Below are positions 48,280 to 58,335 of a stretch of DNA of 64,000 nt, piece after piece. Source of the DNA: Neorhodopirellula pilleata (lineage in GTDB: Bacteria; Planctomycetota; Planctomycetia; Pirellulales; Pirellulaceae); the NCBI RefSeq assembly GCF_007859915.1, contig NZ_SJPM01000009.1:263982-327981 (forward strand), in the 5' to 3' direction. The stretch's first letter is position 1, and each line of letters starts with the position of its first letter. The notes below the pieces were generated by a model. It made no database searches. It saw only the letters and a program-made list of their open reading frames with translations, and had not been told where the DNA came from. Position numbers and translations under genes: made by a program.

Positions 48280-48474
48280 TCTTGAAACTTGTGGTTCGTT
48301 GGACACACAAGTCGATTTCATGAACGGATGAGGAAACGTTCGTCCATGTATTGATTGTTCAATCGAGATCGCTCATAGACAATGAGATTCTGCACATTAA
48401 TGATGAGCGATTTCACGCACGGCAGCTTGAGTGACCTTGATTGTCACCAACAACTGACACTACTACTTCTACTT

Positions 48475-48660
48475 CTATTGGGCTGTCTTGCGACGCTCGG
48501 CTTCGGACATCATTTCGGCACCTCGTTCAGCCATCCGATCTTCAACTGATTGATCGTAGGGCGTCACCGCGATTTCCGTTGTTTCGGTTCCACCGCCACA
48601 GCCGAGCATCGGCCCGGTAAGTACGGCGGTGCCGAATAAAATGAGAAAGTACTTTTGCAT
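48475..48660 (-). CDS. Small lipoprotein of unknown function
   Basis: 61 residues from ATG 48660 with AGGAG ten bases upstream. Signal peptide MQKYFLILFGTAVLTGPMLG with a lipobox GPMLGC (cysteine near 21). The mature part is short, charged and Glu/Met-rich (DQSVEDRMAERGAEMMSEAE). Such small lipoproteins are frequent next to DUF1559 genes in planctomycetes. It lies 75 bp downstream of the large ThuA/PVC gene on the same strand. Confidence 0.65.
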   Translation of the reverse strand: MQKYFLILFGTAVLTGPMLGCGGGTETTEIAVTPYDQSVEDRMAERGAEMMSEAERRKTAQ

Positions 48661-48735
48661 TGAGACGAAACTCCTAGTTTAGAAAAGGGGAAAGGGAGGG
48701 GTTCGGGGAGTTCAGTGATCCCCGATGCGTGGTAA

Positions 48736-51700
48736 CTACGGCGACTCGATCGTGATCGCAACAAAAATCGGTGCGGTGATGTCGTCGCCCTTGATCAGTT
48801 CGATGCTCTGCAACGGCTGAGTCCGCTTGGGCACAATCTGCAGATAGCGGACTTGTTGTCCGTTGACGTTGAAGGCGAACTCAGACTCGGGAACGTCGAC
48901 ACGTCGGATGTAATCAGCGACGTGAACGCCGTTTCGCAATTCATGGTCTTCGACCACGTTGTCGGTGTAGTTCAATCGAACCATTGCCGTTAGCGATTTC
49001 TCTTGGAGGTACGGGAAACCCCATCCGCTCACGCCGCCCAAAATATGAATCGCGGCGGCCGGTGCGTTACAAACAAGCTTGACTTGCTCGGGCATCACGG
49101 GCGGCTTGGTGCCGTTGGGACCGTGCAGCAGGATCACGTTGGGAACGCGTCCGTCTTGTGGGTCGACCAGCGCGAAGGGAACGCCCTTGAAGGTTTTGGG
49201 CGACCAATCGGGAAAGACGATTCGGTCGGGACCGTCGTCGGTATCGCCGAACATGCCACGCGTGCTGACGGCAGTCGCGACGCCGGAGAACGAAAGCGGA
49301 GTGTACTTGCCGCGATGCGTCAAGAACTCCAACAGGTGCGTCATCTCTTCACGAGTGACTTGACTTTCAAACCCTTCGGGCATCAAAGACTTACCTGAAG
49401 AGTTGAGTTCTTCGATGTCTTCTCGCAAGATTTGATGACGTTTGCCTTGGACGTCGACCAGTTCGATCGATGTCCGCGATTCCCCACCGAGCATGCCGGT
49501 GATGACTTCGCCGTCAACAGTCAAGACCGTGAAGGTTCGGAAGTTGCCTTCGACACTTTGGTTCGGATCGAGGATATGAACGAGCAGTTCCTGCTTGGGG
49601 TGAACGGCCATTCCGGTCAAGTCCGGGCCGACGTTTCCGCCTTCTCCACCATGACGGTGACAAGTCGAACAAACCTTCTTGTAGATCGCCGCCCCAGCGG
49701 TGACGTCACCTTTTTGGTGAGCGACGGGCATCCATTCTTGAAGCAAGGCGGCGCGATTGGCGGATGGAACGCCTCCCGAGGCTGCCAGCAACTTGACCGC
49801 TTGTTCTTGAATCTTCTTGTCGGGATGGTTTCGCAACGCTTGCCGTTGATCGAGTGCCAAATCGGAAACCCGCAACTCTCCCTTTTCGATACTGTTGATC
49901 AGATCGGCGGTGGTCGTTGGTCGTGATAACAGCACTCGAACGGCGGCCTCACGAACGGTCGTGGTGGCTGACTTGGCTTTGTCGATCAGAGCGCCACCCA
50001 GCTCAGTACTACGACTCGACTTTAGCGCGTCCAAGATCCCAAGCGTCAGGGCTGGCGAAGTTTGAGGCGTCACGCTTTCGAGTAGGTCATCAATCACGCG
50101 ATCACTCGTCGGTTGCATCGCGACCAATTGCCGCGCCGATGCGACTCGCGCTTCGTCGCGTAGCGAATCGTCCTGAACTTGCTTGAGCAGCGACTTGGTC
50201 AGTTCGTCAATTTTGTTCTCCAGCGCGTCGGTGCCCCACATCGCGGTGAGTTGGATCAGTCGACCTTGTTGGTCGACACTCAAACGTTCGAACATACCGA
50301 CCAATTTGTCTTTGGCCGCCGCATCCAGATCGACTTGATAATCACTCGGCCATCCTGCGGTGATCCCATCGAACACACCGTTCGCGTTGCCCGCTTGAGT
50401 GCTTGCGATGGCTTCGACCAGTTTTCCGAGGGAGGATGCCGAGGGTTTGGATCGGGCAAAATGCTCGCCGACAACTGCCAAACGATCGATGACCGGACGC
50501 GGCAGCGCTCGGTCGGCGGCGTCGGCGAGCAGCACGGGCAGAACGCGATCGACGTGCGTCGCTGCGGCACTCGTCCAAGCATCGAGCAACCAGCGGTCCG
50601 AGGCGACCGATGTCGCCGAACGCGTCAACGCGACGATGACTTGGTCGCTGACATTGTCCGACACGTCGGCAAGCTTCAACAACGACGCCAAACGAACTTG
50701 TGGGTCGGTATCATTCAAGACGTCAGCTTGAACTAATGAATCGCCATCGGCAGAAGTATCGCCGAGTACACCGATCGCGGCTCGTCGAACACCTGCGCTG
50801 GGGTGCGACAAAGCTTGCCGAACAGCTCGATCGACGCTTTCATCACCGATCAAGTCGAGTCCATGCAGTGTCCACAAAGCGTGAATGGCACCCGCGTTCA
50901 GACCGATCGCATCGACTTGTTGGTCGGCAACGAGGTTTAATAAGGACTCAATGACATTTCGGCCGCGATTGCCTCGTTCGACCAGCACTCGTTGAGCCTG
51001 TCGTCGCCACAGCATCGTCGGATGTGCCAACGTGGCCACCAGTTCCGAAGTCTCGGCATCGCCCAGATCGGGAACTTGAGAATCAACCTGATCTGTGGCG
51101 GGCTCGGACACGACGCGATAAACGCGACCGTGTCGTTTATCACGCAGATCGGTCTCGTAAGCGTTGCCACGCCCGGTTTCAAATCCGTGTGGAGTGGGGT
51201 TGTGTTGGACGATGTAGTTGTACCAATCAAGAACCCAAACAAACCCGTCCGGGCCCACCTCGGCCATGATCGGTGCGGCCCATTCATCGTCACTAGCGAC
51301 GAGATTGAATGGGCTGGTGCTCTTGAAACCGGCACCATCGGGAGTCAACACGAACGTCCCGACCAAGTGACCGGTCGGTCCGCAAACGAACGCGGTCCGG
51401 TTCCACCATGCTTGCGGATACTTCCGCGCCGTGTAGATCGAATGGCCGGCCGCAGCGGTATATCCGCCGTGATGGTCGACTTGGCGAACGTTCGGTGTGA
51501 TCGGATCAAACTTATACGTATCCGAAATCATGCTCAGCGTGCTGGGCGACCAACCTCGGACCTGCTCGTAATATCGATTCGGAATCGTCAGGAAGTTGCT
51601 CGGGTTGTGGTTTGCCGTTGAACCAAAGATCAAACCCTCTTCGGTGATTCCCAATCCCCACGTGTTGTTATTGGTAGCCCGCATGAACTCGATCTTTTCG

Positions 51701-53199
51701 ACTCGCAACGTGTGCTCGGAAAAATCAGCATCGCCTGCCACACGACCGATCGTCTCAACTTCACCCTTCGGATCGGCGGTCACGCGGAAACGCCAAAAGC
51801 CTTGACGAAAGCTTTGTTGCTTTTCGCCATTGATGACCGGCGTGGATGCGTTGTAGCCTTGCATCCCCCAGATCCAATTGTCCAAACCGTATTGAAAGTT
51901 GCTAACGCCGCCGTGCGTGTCGCCGATCGCCCAACCGGTGATCAACGATTGACGAAAGTCAGCTTGGTCGTCTCCGTCGATATCCTTTAAATAGATGGTC
52001 TCAGGTCCGTCTTGAACGATCACGCCGCCTCGATAACAAACCAACGTGGTTGGAATGCTGAGCCCTTCGGCAAACAACGTGAACTTGTCGGCGACACCAT
52101 CGTGATTGGTGTCTTCGCAGATTCGAATGCGGTCACGGCCTCGACCTTTGGGTTGCAACTCATTGGGGTAGTCCATCGTTTCGCATACCCACAATCGACC
52201 TCGTTCGTCCCAAGTCATCGCGATCGGCTTGCCACCGAGATCGCCTTCGGCGGCCCATAGCTCGACTCGCATGTCTTGGGGCGTGACGTAACGCTTGGCG
52301 GATTCCTGCGGTGGCAATGGATCTTGCATCAAGGTTTTCGGCGCGCCCTGTTCACCCCATTTTTGACCGGCGGTGTAGTTGGGGATCTTGGCGCCGACGT
52401 CCGTGAACGTGAAGGGCTTTTCGCCTCCGGGTAGCGAGGTCATTTCCGGAACCGGAAATGCGCCGCGATCGATGAACGGGCCTGCTTCGGCCGGATCGCG
52501 TTTGGCCGTCCAGCGGATCCCACGCTCGACCAAGTTTTGAAAACCGGGGTTGGTCCAAGTGCGACCGTCGTGCCCCCATGCGGTGTAAAAGACGCGACCT
52601 TCCCCGTGCGTACGTACCCAAGTCCACGGCTCGCGGCCTTCCGCATCGGCGCGGTATTCAAGAATCGTTCGATTGACATCGTTGTGAAGATGATGGACGT
52701 AGGTCTCATCCCAACTTTCAAATCCGTCAAAGCCTCGCGTCAATTCATGATCACGCTTGGCAATGACCGTGCGAAACACACCGGTCCCGTGCCGTTGGAA
52801 CTGAGCCCCCATCAAAGCGACGAGTTCGGGCGAATTGCGGAAGCAAAACGATGCACAGTGCAGTGGAACAAAGCCACCACCCCCGGCGACGTAATCGAGA
52901 ATCGCATCGGATTGCTTGGGATCGATCCGGTCGATGTTCGCGTACACCGCCAACACGTCGTATTGACTCAACGTTGCCGGGTTCAGGTCGGCGACATCGA
53001 TCGTGTAAGTCAGCTCGATGCCGTTGAGTGCGAGCGCCGGTTGCAGCTCGTCGAACCTGACCTTGGGTTGATGAGGACCGCCATCACCCAGGAAGAGAAC
53101 TTCAATCGGATCGGCGGCGAGCACGGGATTGCCGAGCCCGGATAGGCCGAGCGTTAAGGTCGCAACGACAAATGCGCAGCGAAGGAGTGTTGTTGTCAT
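48736..53199 (-). CDS. ThuA / PVC-type dehydrogenase / HEAT / cytochrome c protein
   Basis: About 1487 residues from ATG 53199 (MTTTLLRCAFVVATLTLGLS, a signal peptide); an extension to 53331 is not family-like. Order: a ThuA-like domain (about 35-240), a PVC-type beta-propeller dehydrogenase (about 300-700; RLWVCETMDYPNELQPKG), a long HEAT-like region, then a class I cytochrome c-type motif CSTCHRHGGEGGNVGPDLTG near 1190, and a C-terminal beta-rich domain. Periplasmic oxidation with electron transfer to heme is implied; the substrate is probably a sugar or related compound. Same strand and downstream of the Gfo/Idh/MocA gene, spacing 46 bp. Confidence 0.92.
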   Translation of the reverse strand: MTTTLLRCAFVVATLTLGLSGLGNPVLAADPIEVLFLGDGGPHQPKVRFDELQPALALNGIELTYTIDVADLNPATLSQYDVLAVYANIDRIDPKQSDAILDYVAGGGGFVPLHCASFCFRNSPELVALMGAQFQRHGTGVFRTVIAKRDHELTRGFDGFESWDETYVHHLHNDVNRTILEYRADAEGREPWTWVRTHGEGRVFYTAWGHDGRTWTNPGFQNLVERGIRWTAKRDPAEAGPFIDRGAFPVPEMTSLPGGEKPFTFTDVGAKIPNYTAGQKWGEQGAPKTLMQDPLPPQESAKRYVTPQDMRVELWAAEGDLGGKPIAMTWDERGRLWVCETMDYPNELQPKGRGRDRIRICEDTNHDGVADKFTLFAEGLSIPTTLVCYRGGVIVQDGPETIYLKDIDGDDQADFRQSLITGWAIGDTHGGVSNFQYGLDNWIWGMQGYNASTPVINGEKQQSFRQGFWRFRVTADPKGEVETIGRVAGDADFSEHTLRVEKIEFMRATNNNTWGLGITEEGLIFGSTANHNPSNFLTIPNRYYEQVRGWSPSTLSMISDTYKFDPITPNVRQVDHHGGYTAAAGHSIYTARKYPQAWWNRTAFVCGPTGHLVGTFVLTPDGAGFKSTSPFNLVASDDEWAAPIMAEVGPDGFVWVLDWYNYIVQHNPTPHGFETGRGNAYETDLRDKRHGRVYRVVSEPATDQVDSQVPDLGDAETSELVATLAHPTMLWRRQAQRVLVERGNRGRNVIESLLNLVADQQVDAIGLNAGAIHALWTLHGLDLIGDESVDRAVRQALSHPSAGVRRAAIGVLGDTSADGDSLVQADVLNDTDPQVRLASLLKLADVSDNVSDQVIVALTRSATSVASDRWLLDAWTSAAATHVDRVLPVLLADAADRALPRPVIDRLAVVGEHFARSKPSASSLGKLVEAIASTQAGNANGVFDGITAGWPSDYQVDLDAAAKDKLVGMFERLSVDQQGRLIQLTAMWGTDALENKIDELTKSLLKQVQDDSLRDEARVASARQLVAMQPTSDRVIDDLLESVTPQTSPALTLGILDALKSSRSTELGGALIDKAKSATTTVREAAVRVLLSRPTTTADLINSIEKGELRVSDLALDQRQALRNHPDKKIQEQAVKLLAASGGVPSANRAALLQEWMPVAHQKGDVTAGAAIYKKVCSTCHRHGGEGGNVGPDLTGMAVHPKQELLVHILDPNQSVEGNFRTFTVLTVDGEVITGMLGGESRTSIELVDVQGKRHQILREDIEELNSSGKSLMPEGFESQVTREEMTHLLEFLTHRGKYTPLSFSGVATAVSTRGMFGDTDDGPDRIVFPDWSPKTFKGVPFALVDPQDGRVPNVILLHGPNGTKPPVMPEQVKLVCNAPAAAIHILGGVSGWGFPYLQEKSLTAMVRLNYTDNVVEDHELRNGVHVADYIRRVDVPESEFAFNVNGQQVRYLQIVPKRTQPLQSIELIKGDDITAPIFVAITIESP

Positions 53200-53245
53200 A
53201 TCAATCAAAATCAGGATGGGAAGGGTGTGGGTTGGGTCGGCCGAT

Positions 53246-54388
53246 CTAAGCGGTCGCGACGGCAGATTTTTGCAACGCGAATTCGGGCAGACGAACAATT
53301 TCTCCGCCTCGCTGAGCCGATTCGTGGGCACAGATACCGACGCACGTCCAGTTCGCCGACGTCACCGCGTCCGGATACGGTGAACGACCATCGCGAACAG
53401 CGCTGATGAACTCATTGACTAGGTGCGGATGCGAGCCGCCGTGACCGCCGCCTTGCACGAACGACAAATGTTCCGCGTTATGAATCTCCTGCGGCAACGT
53501 GAACCGCCGAATCGATTCTGGCAGCAGGTGGGCGAAGTCTGGCACTTCGATTTTCTCGGCAATCTCATGCTCCGGCTTCTTGGCGGTATGCAGCACGTGT
53601 GGTTCGTTCTCGATCAGCGTCCACTCGAAACTCTTTTTCGTGCCGTAGACGTCGAAGCTCTCGCGATACTGGCGAGCGACGTCGAACAACGCCCGCCAAA
53701 CGTGAGCGGTTAACTCGGAGTCTTGGATCTTGATGTGACACGATTCGACGGCGAACCGGTTGCCCGATTTCTCGGCAATGTCATCACGAACCCTGCCGGA
53801 CCCGAAACAACTCACGTACTCCGCCAAGCCGTCGACCAACCCCAAACAGGGACTGACCACGTGAGTCGCGTAGTGCATCGGGATCATTCGTTCCCAGTAC
53901 TCCGGCCATCCATCCATGTCTTGCGGGTGAGACGCCGCCAAGTGCTGGATCTCGCCCAGCTCGCCGCGATCATACATTCCCTTGATGAACAAGAACTCGC
54001 GACTGTAAACGACGGTCTCCGCCATCATGTACTTCAGCCCCGTTTGCTCAACCTTCTCGACGATTTGACGACACTCGTCGATCGTCGTGGCCATCGGAAC
54101 GGTACACATCACGTGCTTGCCAGCATCGAGCGCACGCAACGACATCCACGCGTGATCCCCGATCGGGCTGTTGATATGCACGCAATCGATTTCCGGATCG
54201 CTGAGTACCTGTTCGAAGTCTGTGTACCGTTTGGCGATCCCGAACTGGTCGGCCATCTTATTCATTTCGACTTCGTTGCGGCGGCACACCGCCACCACCT
54301 CGGCATCGCCGTGGGCTTGATAGATGGGAATGAACTCGGCACCAAAACCAAGTCCGACCATTGCCATTTTTATTTTGTGTTCGCTCAT
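53246..54388 (-). CDS. Gfo/Idh/MocA family oxidoreductase
   Basis: 380 residues from ATG 54388, AAGAGAAC upstream. N-terminal Rossmann fold with MAMVGLGFGAEFIPIYQAH, the family's CTVPMATTIDEC (usual EKP shifted to VPM) and a C-terminal alpha/beta domain. NAD(P)-dependent oxidation/reduction of a sugar or inositol-like alcohol. Divergent from a XylR-like regulator across 202 bp and followed by the PVC dehydrogenase, suggesting a catabolic unit. Substrate not readable. Confidence 0.9.
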   Translation of the reverse strand: MSEHKIKMAMVGLGFGAEFIPIYQAHGDAEVVAVCRRNEVEMNKMADQFGIAKRYTDFEQVLSDPEIDCVHINSPIGDHAWMSLRALDAGKHVMCTVPMATTIDECRQIVEKVEQTGLKYMMAETVVYSREFLFIKGMYDRGELGEIQHLAASHPQDMDGWPEYWERMIPMHYATHVVSPCLGLVDGLAEYVSCFGSGRVRDDIAEKSGNRFAVESCHIKIQDSELTAHVWRALFDVARQYRESFDVYGTKKSFEWTLIENEPHVLHTAKKPEHEIAEKIEVPDFAHLLPESIRRFTLPQEIHNAEHLSFVQGGGHGGSHPHLVNEFISAVRDGRSPYPDAVTSANWTCVGICAHESAQRGGEIVRLPEFALQKSAVATA

Positions 54389-54543
54389 TGGTTGTTCTCT
54401 TGTGGGTCAAGGCAACTCGCCCTATCGCCGAATAGCGTAAGGGGCTATTAACTGATGTAATCGTTGATTAAAGGAAATGTTAGGTCGTTTCGCATCGGGT
54501 ACAATGAGAAAACGCACAATAAATATGAGATGTTTCACGTTGA

Positions 54544-54558
54544 TTCTCGGCGTGAGAA
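54544..54558. promoter_or_regulatory. Candidate operator, TTCTC-GGCGT-GAGAA
   Basis: A perfect 5-bp inverted repeat with 5-bp spacer, 32 bp before the regulator start in the divergent spacer (54389-54590). LacI/XylR-type proteins bind such dyads. Only the symmetry is seen; no -35/-10 could be assigned with confidence. Confidence 0.35.
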
Positions 54559-54590
54559 ATCCTTCTAAGTCCCCCGGAGTGTGAAATGAA

Positions 54591-55748
54591 ATGAAGAAGC
54601 TTCACCATGTTGCTCTCCTGATCGAAACATCCAACGCGTACGCCCGGGGGGTGCTTGAGGGAATCGTCTCCTACATTCACGAACATGACCCATGGTCGAT
54701 TTACCTGCCCGAACAAGAGAGGGGCGCGAAACCACCCTCTTGGATCAAGGATTGGCGTGGCGACGGATTGATCGTGCGAATCGAAACCGAAGAAATCGCC
54801 AAGACGATCAAACGCTTAAACAAGCCGGTCGTTGACGTCAGCGCCGCCCGCCGCGTCGAAGGCATTCCGTGGGTCGAGACGAACGACCACGCTATCGCGC
54901 AACTCGCCGTCGAACATTTCACTTCACGAGGTTTCAAGAATTTAGCGTTCTGTGGTGATCCGGACTTTAACTGGTCGCGTTGGCGCGAAGAGGGCTTCAT
55001 CGAAGAGACTCAAACGCGACCTGATTTGCATTGCAACTACTTCACCGCGACGTCGCGAACCCTCCCGCACTATTCGTGGAATCGAGAAAAGAATCGTTTG
55101 GCGAAATGGATCGAGTCGCTTCCCAAACCGGTGGGAATCTTCGCCTGTTACGACATCCGAGCCCAACAGGTTCTGGACATCTGCCGCGAACAAGCGATCG
55201 ACGTGCCCGACGAAGTGGCCGTGTTGGGGGTCGATAATGATGAGTTGCTTTGCAACCTCTGCTATCCGCCATTGTCGAGCGTCATTCCAGACGCCTATCG
55301 GACCGGACGAGAGGCGGCGAAGTTACTCGACCGGATGATGAACGGTGGCGAAATGCGTGAGGAACGCCATTTGATCGAACCTCTCGGCGTAGCAACACGG
55401 CAATCCAGCGACGTGCTGGCGATCGAAGATCCAGACATCGCGACGGCGATTCGTTTCATCCGTGAAAACGCCTGCGAGGGGATCAATGTCAAAGACATTT
55501 TGAAACAGGTTCCGATGACTCGGCGTGCATTCGAATTGCGGTTTCACGCATTGCTCGGACGAACCCCTCACCAGGAGATCATTCGCCAACGCGTCGAACG
55601 CGTCAAAAGGTTGCTGATTGAAACGGATCTACCACTGAAAACGATTGCCCGAAATACTCGTTTCGAACACGAGGAATACATGAGCGTCGTGTTCCGCCGG
55701 GCCACCGGCATGCCACCGGGGCAGTATCGACAATCTCGAAATCAATAG
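54591..55748 (+). CDS. XylR-like regulator (sugar-sensor domain + AraC HTH)
   Basis: 385 residues from ATG 54591. The N-terminal 270 residues look like a LacI-type periplasmic-binding-fold sensor (AQLAVEHFTSRGFKNLAFCG; GIFACYDIRAQQVLDICREQ; PDEVAVLGVDNDELLC). The C-terminal 100 residues are an AraC-type helix-turn-helix (INVKDILKQVPMTRRAFELR; FRRATGMPPGQYR). The layout is that of XylR, which activates sugar genes on binding sugar. Probably controls the divergent oxidoreductase/dehydrogenase genes. Confidence 0.92.
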   Translation: MKKLHHVALLIETSNAYARGVLEGIVSYIHEHDPWSIYLPEQERGAKPPSWIKDWRGDGLIVRIETEEIAKTIKRLNKPVVDVSAARRVEGIPWVETNDHAIAQLAVEHFTSRGFKNLAFCGDPDFNWSRWREEGFIEETQTRPDLHCNYFTATSRTLPHYSWNREKNRLAKWIESLPKPVGIFACYDIRAQQVLDICREQAIDVPDEVAVLGVDNDELLCNLCYPPLSSVIPDAYRTGREAAKLLDRMMNGGEMREERHLIEPLGVATRQSSDVLAIEDPDIATAIRFIRENACEGINVKDILKQVPMTRRAFELRFHALLGRTPHQEIIRQRVERVKRLLIETDLPLKTIARNTRFEHEEYMSVVFRRATGMPPGQYRQSRNQ

Positions 55749-55773
55749 GACCGTTACAACCCGTACTTGGAAC

Positions 55774-55801
55774 GGGCCGATTGTTGCGATCGTAACGGCC
55801 C
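55774..55801. repeat. GGGCCG...CGGCCC hairpin after the regulator gene
   Basis: GGGCCGATTGTTGCG and the complement-like end TCGTAACGGCCC (to 55801) form an imperfect dyad 25 bp after the stop. A smaller CCCGT/ACGGG pair lies at 55760-55776. No U-tract, so termination is only a possibility. Confidence 0.5.
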
Positions 55802-55874
55802 GACGCAACGATCCGCTTGTGATGAACCGATCAAATAAGTCGATTGGTCTCATTTTACGAAAGCGGAGTATTCG

Positions 55875-57587
55875 ATGAACTCATCAGATTTGCCTGGCAC
55901 TTCCTTGCCCAGAACCCGCTTGTCTCGCTTATGCTGTTCGGCAGACGGGAAACACAGGATCTGTACAAGTTTGAGCCTCATGCTCGCTTTGACCACCGGA
56001 TGCCATAACCTGCCCCACGCAGATCAGTCCGCGCCCGAGCCGACGATCTACTCACAGACTCGTGCCACATCCAATGCGATTCGGGCGGTCGAGAAGGCTC
56101 AGACCGTTGCTGCGAATGCATTCGGAACGCGTCGCGACATCAACGACACGCCGACGGCCGAGACATCCGTCAACGCCGCCTCGCCGATCGCATTGACCGC
56201 ATTTGACGAATCGACGCTTGACGAATCACTGCTCGAAAGGGCGACGCTTGACGATGTAGCGGCTCCCGATCCGGCCGCGTTGGACATCGAACCGATCGTC
56301 CTCCAGCATCCGCAGGTACTCGAACAGGCTCATGCCCTTGAACAGCCCGTCGTCGGGTTCGACGCCATGTCGACCGGGATGACGCTTGAGGCGATCGAAG
56401 CGATTGCCCTGTCCAATAATCCGACGATCGCCGAGCTGGTCGCGACGACTCAAAAGGCGGCCGGATTTCGTCATCAAGTGGGCCTTTGGGCCAACCCGAC
56501 ATTGGGATACAACGCCACCCAACTCGCCGACGAAGGGACGGACCAACACACCGTTTTCATTTCGCAAACGCTCATCACGGCCGACAAGTTGGCACTCAAT
56601 CGCAGCGTCCTTAACGAAGCTTTGCGAGCCCAACTGCTGCAACTCGAGGCACAAAAGTACCGAATCGCGACCGACGTCCGGATCACGTTCTACGAAGCGC
56701 TCGCGGCGCAGCGTCGGATCGAGTTGATTCGCGATTTCCGATCCGTCGTTGACAAGGGATTGGACATCGCCGAACAACTCAAAGAAGCCGAAGAGGGCTC
56801 GCAGTTGGAAGTGGTTCAGGCGAAAGTTCAGAAAAACGAAATCGAACTGGCGCTCAAGCAGGCCGAGATTCGATATCAAGCCGCTTGGCGTGAACTCGCA
56901 GCCTTCGCCGGCAATCCCGGTTTGGCTCCGATGCCATTGCATGGGAACCTGCCCAATGAAGAACCCTCGTTGGACTGGTCCGACGTCGCCGCCTCGACGA
57001 CGGCGGCAAGTCCCGAGTATCAGGCCGCCTTGGCAAGGGTCAGCCAAGCTCGTGCGAACCTTTGCCGTCAACAGGTACAACCTATTCCAAACCTCGACGT
57101 GCAATTGGCCAGCGGTTACGACAATGGAACGAACTCCGGTCTGATCAATTTACAAATCGGTGCACCGATTCCGGTGTTCAACAAGAATCAAGGCAACATC
57201 GCTGCCGCGCGGGCCGAATACATGCGGGCGTCACGTGAGGTCGAGCGGATCGAAAACTCGATTCAAGCGAGACTGGCCGCTGTATCGCGTGAATACGATT
57301 CGTCGCTCGCAGCGGTCCAGCAATATGCCAGCGATATTCTTCCCAATGCCGAAGAAGGATTGAATCTCGCCGAACTGGCCTATCAAGCCGGTGAGACGAG
57401 TTTCGTTCAAGTGCTCGTCGCACGCCGGACGTACTTCGATACTAATCTGCAATACATCCGTTCGCAGGCCCAATTAGCTCAAGCCAAAGCTCAAGTCGAC
57501 GGGTTCGTGCTGACCGGAGCTCTCGATTCCGTCGTCGATAACAGCGGCGACGACAGCTTGCGGGGCTTGACCTTAGGCCAGCAATAG
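55875..57587 (+). CDS. TolC-family outer membrane efflux protein
   Basis: 570 residues from ATG 55875 with GGAG six bases upstream. A lipobox-like LTTGC (cysteine 43) follows an unusually long charged N-terminus, so the start or signal is uncertain. Two OEP repeats of coiled-coil type: LEAIEAIALSNNPTIAELVA near 170, and the second half from about 380 (EYQAALARVSQARANLCRQQ). It forms the outer channel of tripartite efflux, CzcC-like. First gene of the metal-efflux unit with a periplasmic adaptor and an RND pump downstream. Confidence 0.9.
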   Translation: MNSSDLPGTSLPRTRLSRLCCSADGKHRICTSLSLMLALTTGCHNLPHADQSAPEPTIYSQTRATSNAIRAVEKAQTVAANAFGTRRDINDTPTAETSVNAASPIALTAFDESTLDESLLERATLDDVAAPDPAALDIEPIVLQHPQVLEQAHALEQPVVGFDAMSTGMTLEAIEAIALSNNPTIAELVATTQKAAGFRHQVGLWANPTLGYNATQLADEGTDQHTVFISQTLITADKLALNRSVLNEALRAQLLQLEAQKYRIATDVRITFYEALAAQRRIELIRDFRSVVDKGLDIAEQLKEAEEGSQLEVVQAKVQKNEIELALKQAEIRYQAAWRELAAFAGNPGLAPMPLHGNLPNEEPSLDWSDVAASTTAASPEYQAALARVSQARANLCRQQVQPIPNLDVQLASGYDNGTNSGLINLQIGAPIPVFNKNQGNIAAARAEYMRASREVERIENSIQARLAAVSREYDSSLAAVQQYASDILPNAEEGLNLAELAYQAGETSFVQVLVARRTYFDTNLQYIRSQAQLAQAKAQVDGFVLTGALDSVVDNSGDDSLRGLTLGQQ

Positions 57588-57674
57588 TGGCCGATCTCGT
57601 CCGCAAACTTGACAAACGGTCGGGTTCGATTCACAATCCAGGCCTCCCGTTCGATCATCTTTGCCAATCAATTG

Positions 57675-58142
57675 ATGAGATCCATTCTCGCCTCCCCGAA
57701 TTTTCGCCAAGGCATCCAGCTGGTTTTGCTGGTTGTATTGATGTGGGTCGGACCGGTCCCGATCGGGCATAACCACTCCACCGCGATGGATTCGAGGTCG
57801 AGTGATCTTGATTTGGCTCAACACGTCTTGCTTCATCATTGCGGTGGAGTAAGCAACGAAATCGATTGCCATTGGCATCTTCACTGGGTTTTCCGAGGAG
57901 CCGGTTACGCCGGGATCAACGGGGAAGCCTCGGTCGTTCAGGCGATGTCGTCCCGGTCGGAAGTCGCCAATGCGTTGCCTGATCACGTTGATGTCGACGC
58001 GTCTCCAACTGGTTTTGTCGACGACGGGCTGAGCCGACCTCTGGAGCCAGTCGGTCGAACCTTGGCCGGCATGAATTGGCGCGTCGGCCATGCCGATGTG
58101 CGTCTCCTCGTTCCCACCATTTCGATGGTGATGCGCTGTTGA
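57675..58142 (+). CDS. Small His/Cys-containing secreted protein of the efflux operon
   Basis: About 155 residues from ATG 57675 (MRSILASPNFRQGI then a hydrophobic VLLVVLMWVGPV signal-type stretch); an in-frame start at 57609 adds 22 residues. The mature part has HNH near residue 32, and a LLHHCGG then CHWHLHW cluster (about 51-67) that could bind metal. No family recognised. It lies between the TolC and adaptor genes, so a metal-chaperone or sensor role is inferred. Confidence 0.5.
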   Translation: MRSILASPNFRQGIQLVLLVVLMWVGPVPIGHNHSTAMDSRSSDLDLAQHVLLHHCGGVSNEIDCHWHLHWVFRGAGYAGINGEASVVQAMSSRSEVANALPDHVDVDASPTGFVDDGLSRPLEPVGRTLAGMNWRVGHADVRLLVPTISMVMRC

Positions 58143-58335
58143 GCTGATCGGTGTCCACTACGGGGATTCTGCCCTGTGGTTGAAACCAACAGATGAATCA
58201 GCCTCTTGAAAGCCTTATGCGGCAACATCTCGCGATGGAATGATCGCTGATACCGCATGCCAGCCACTTATCGACCTGCCGCCAAAAGACAAGCTTCTTT
58301 TCGGATCGGCGCATCACTCACAATGGAGATCACTC

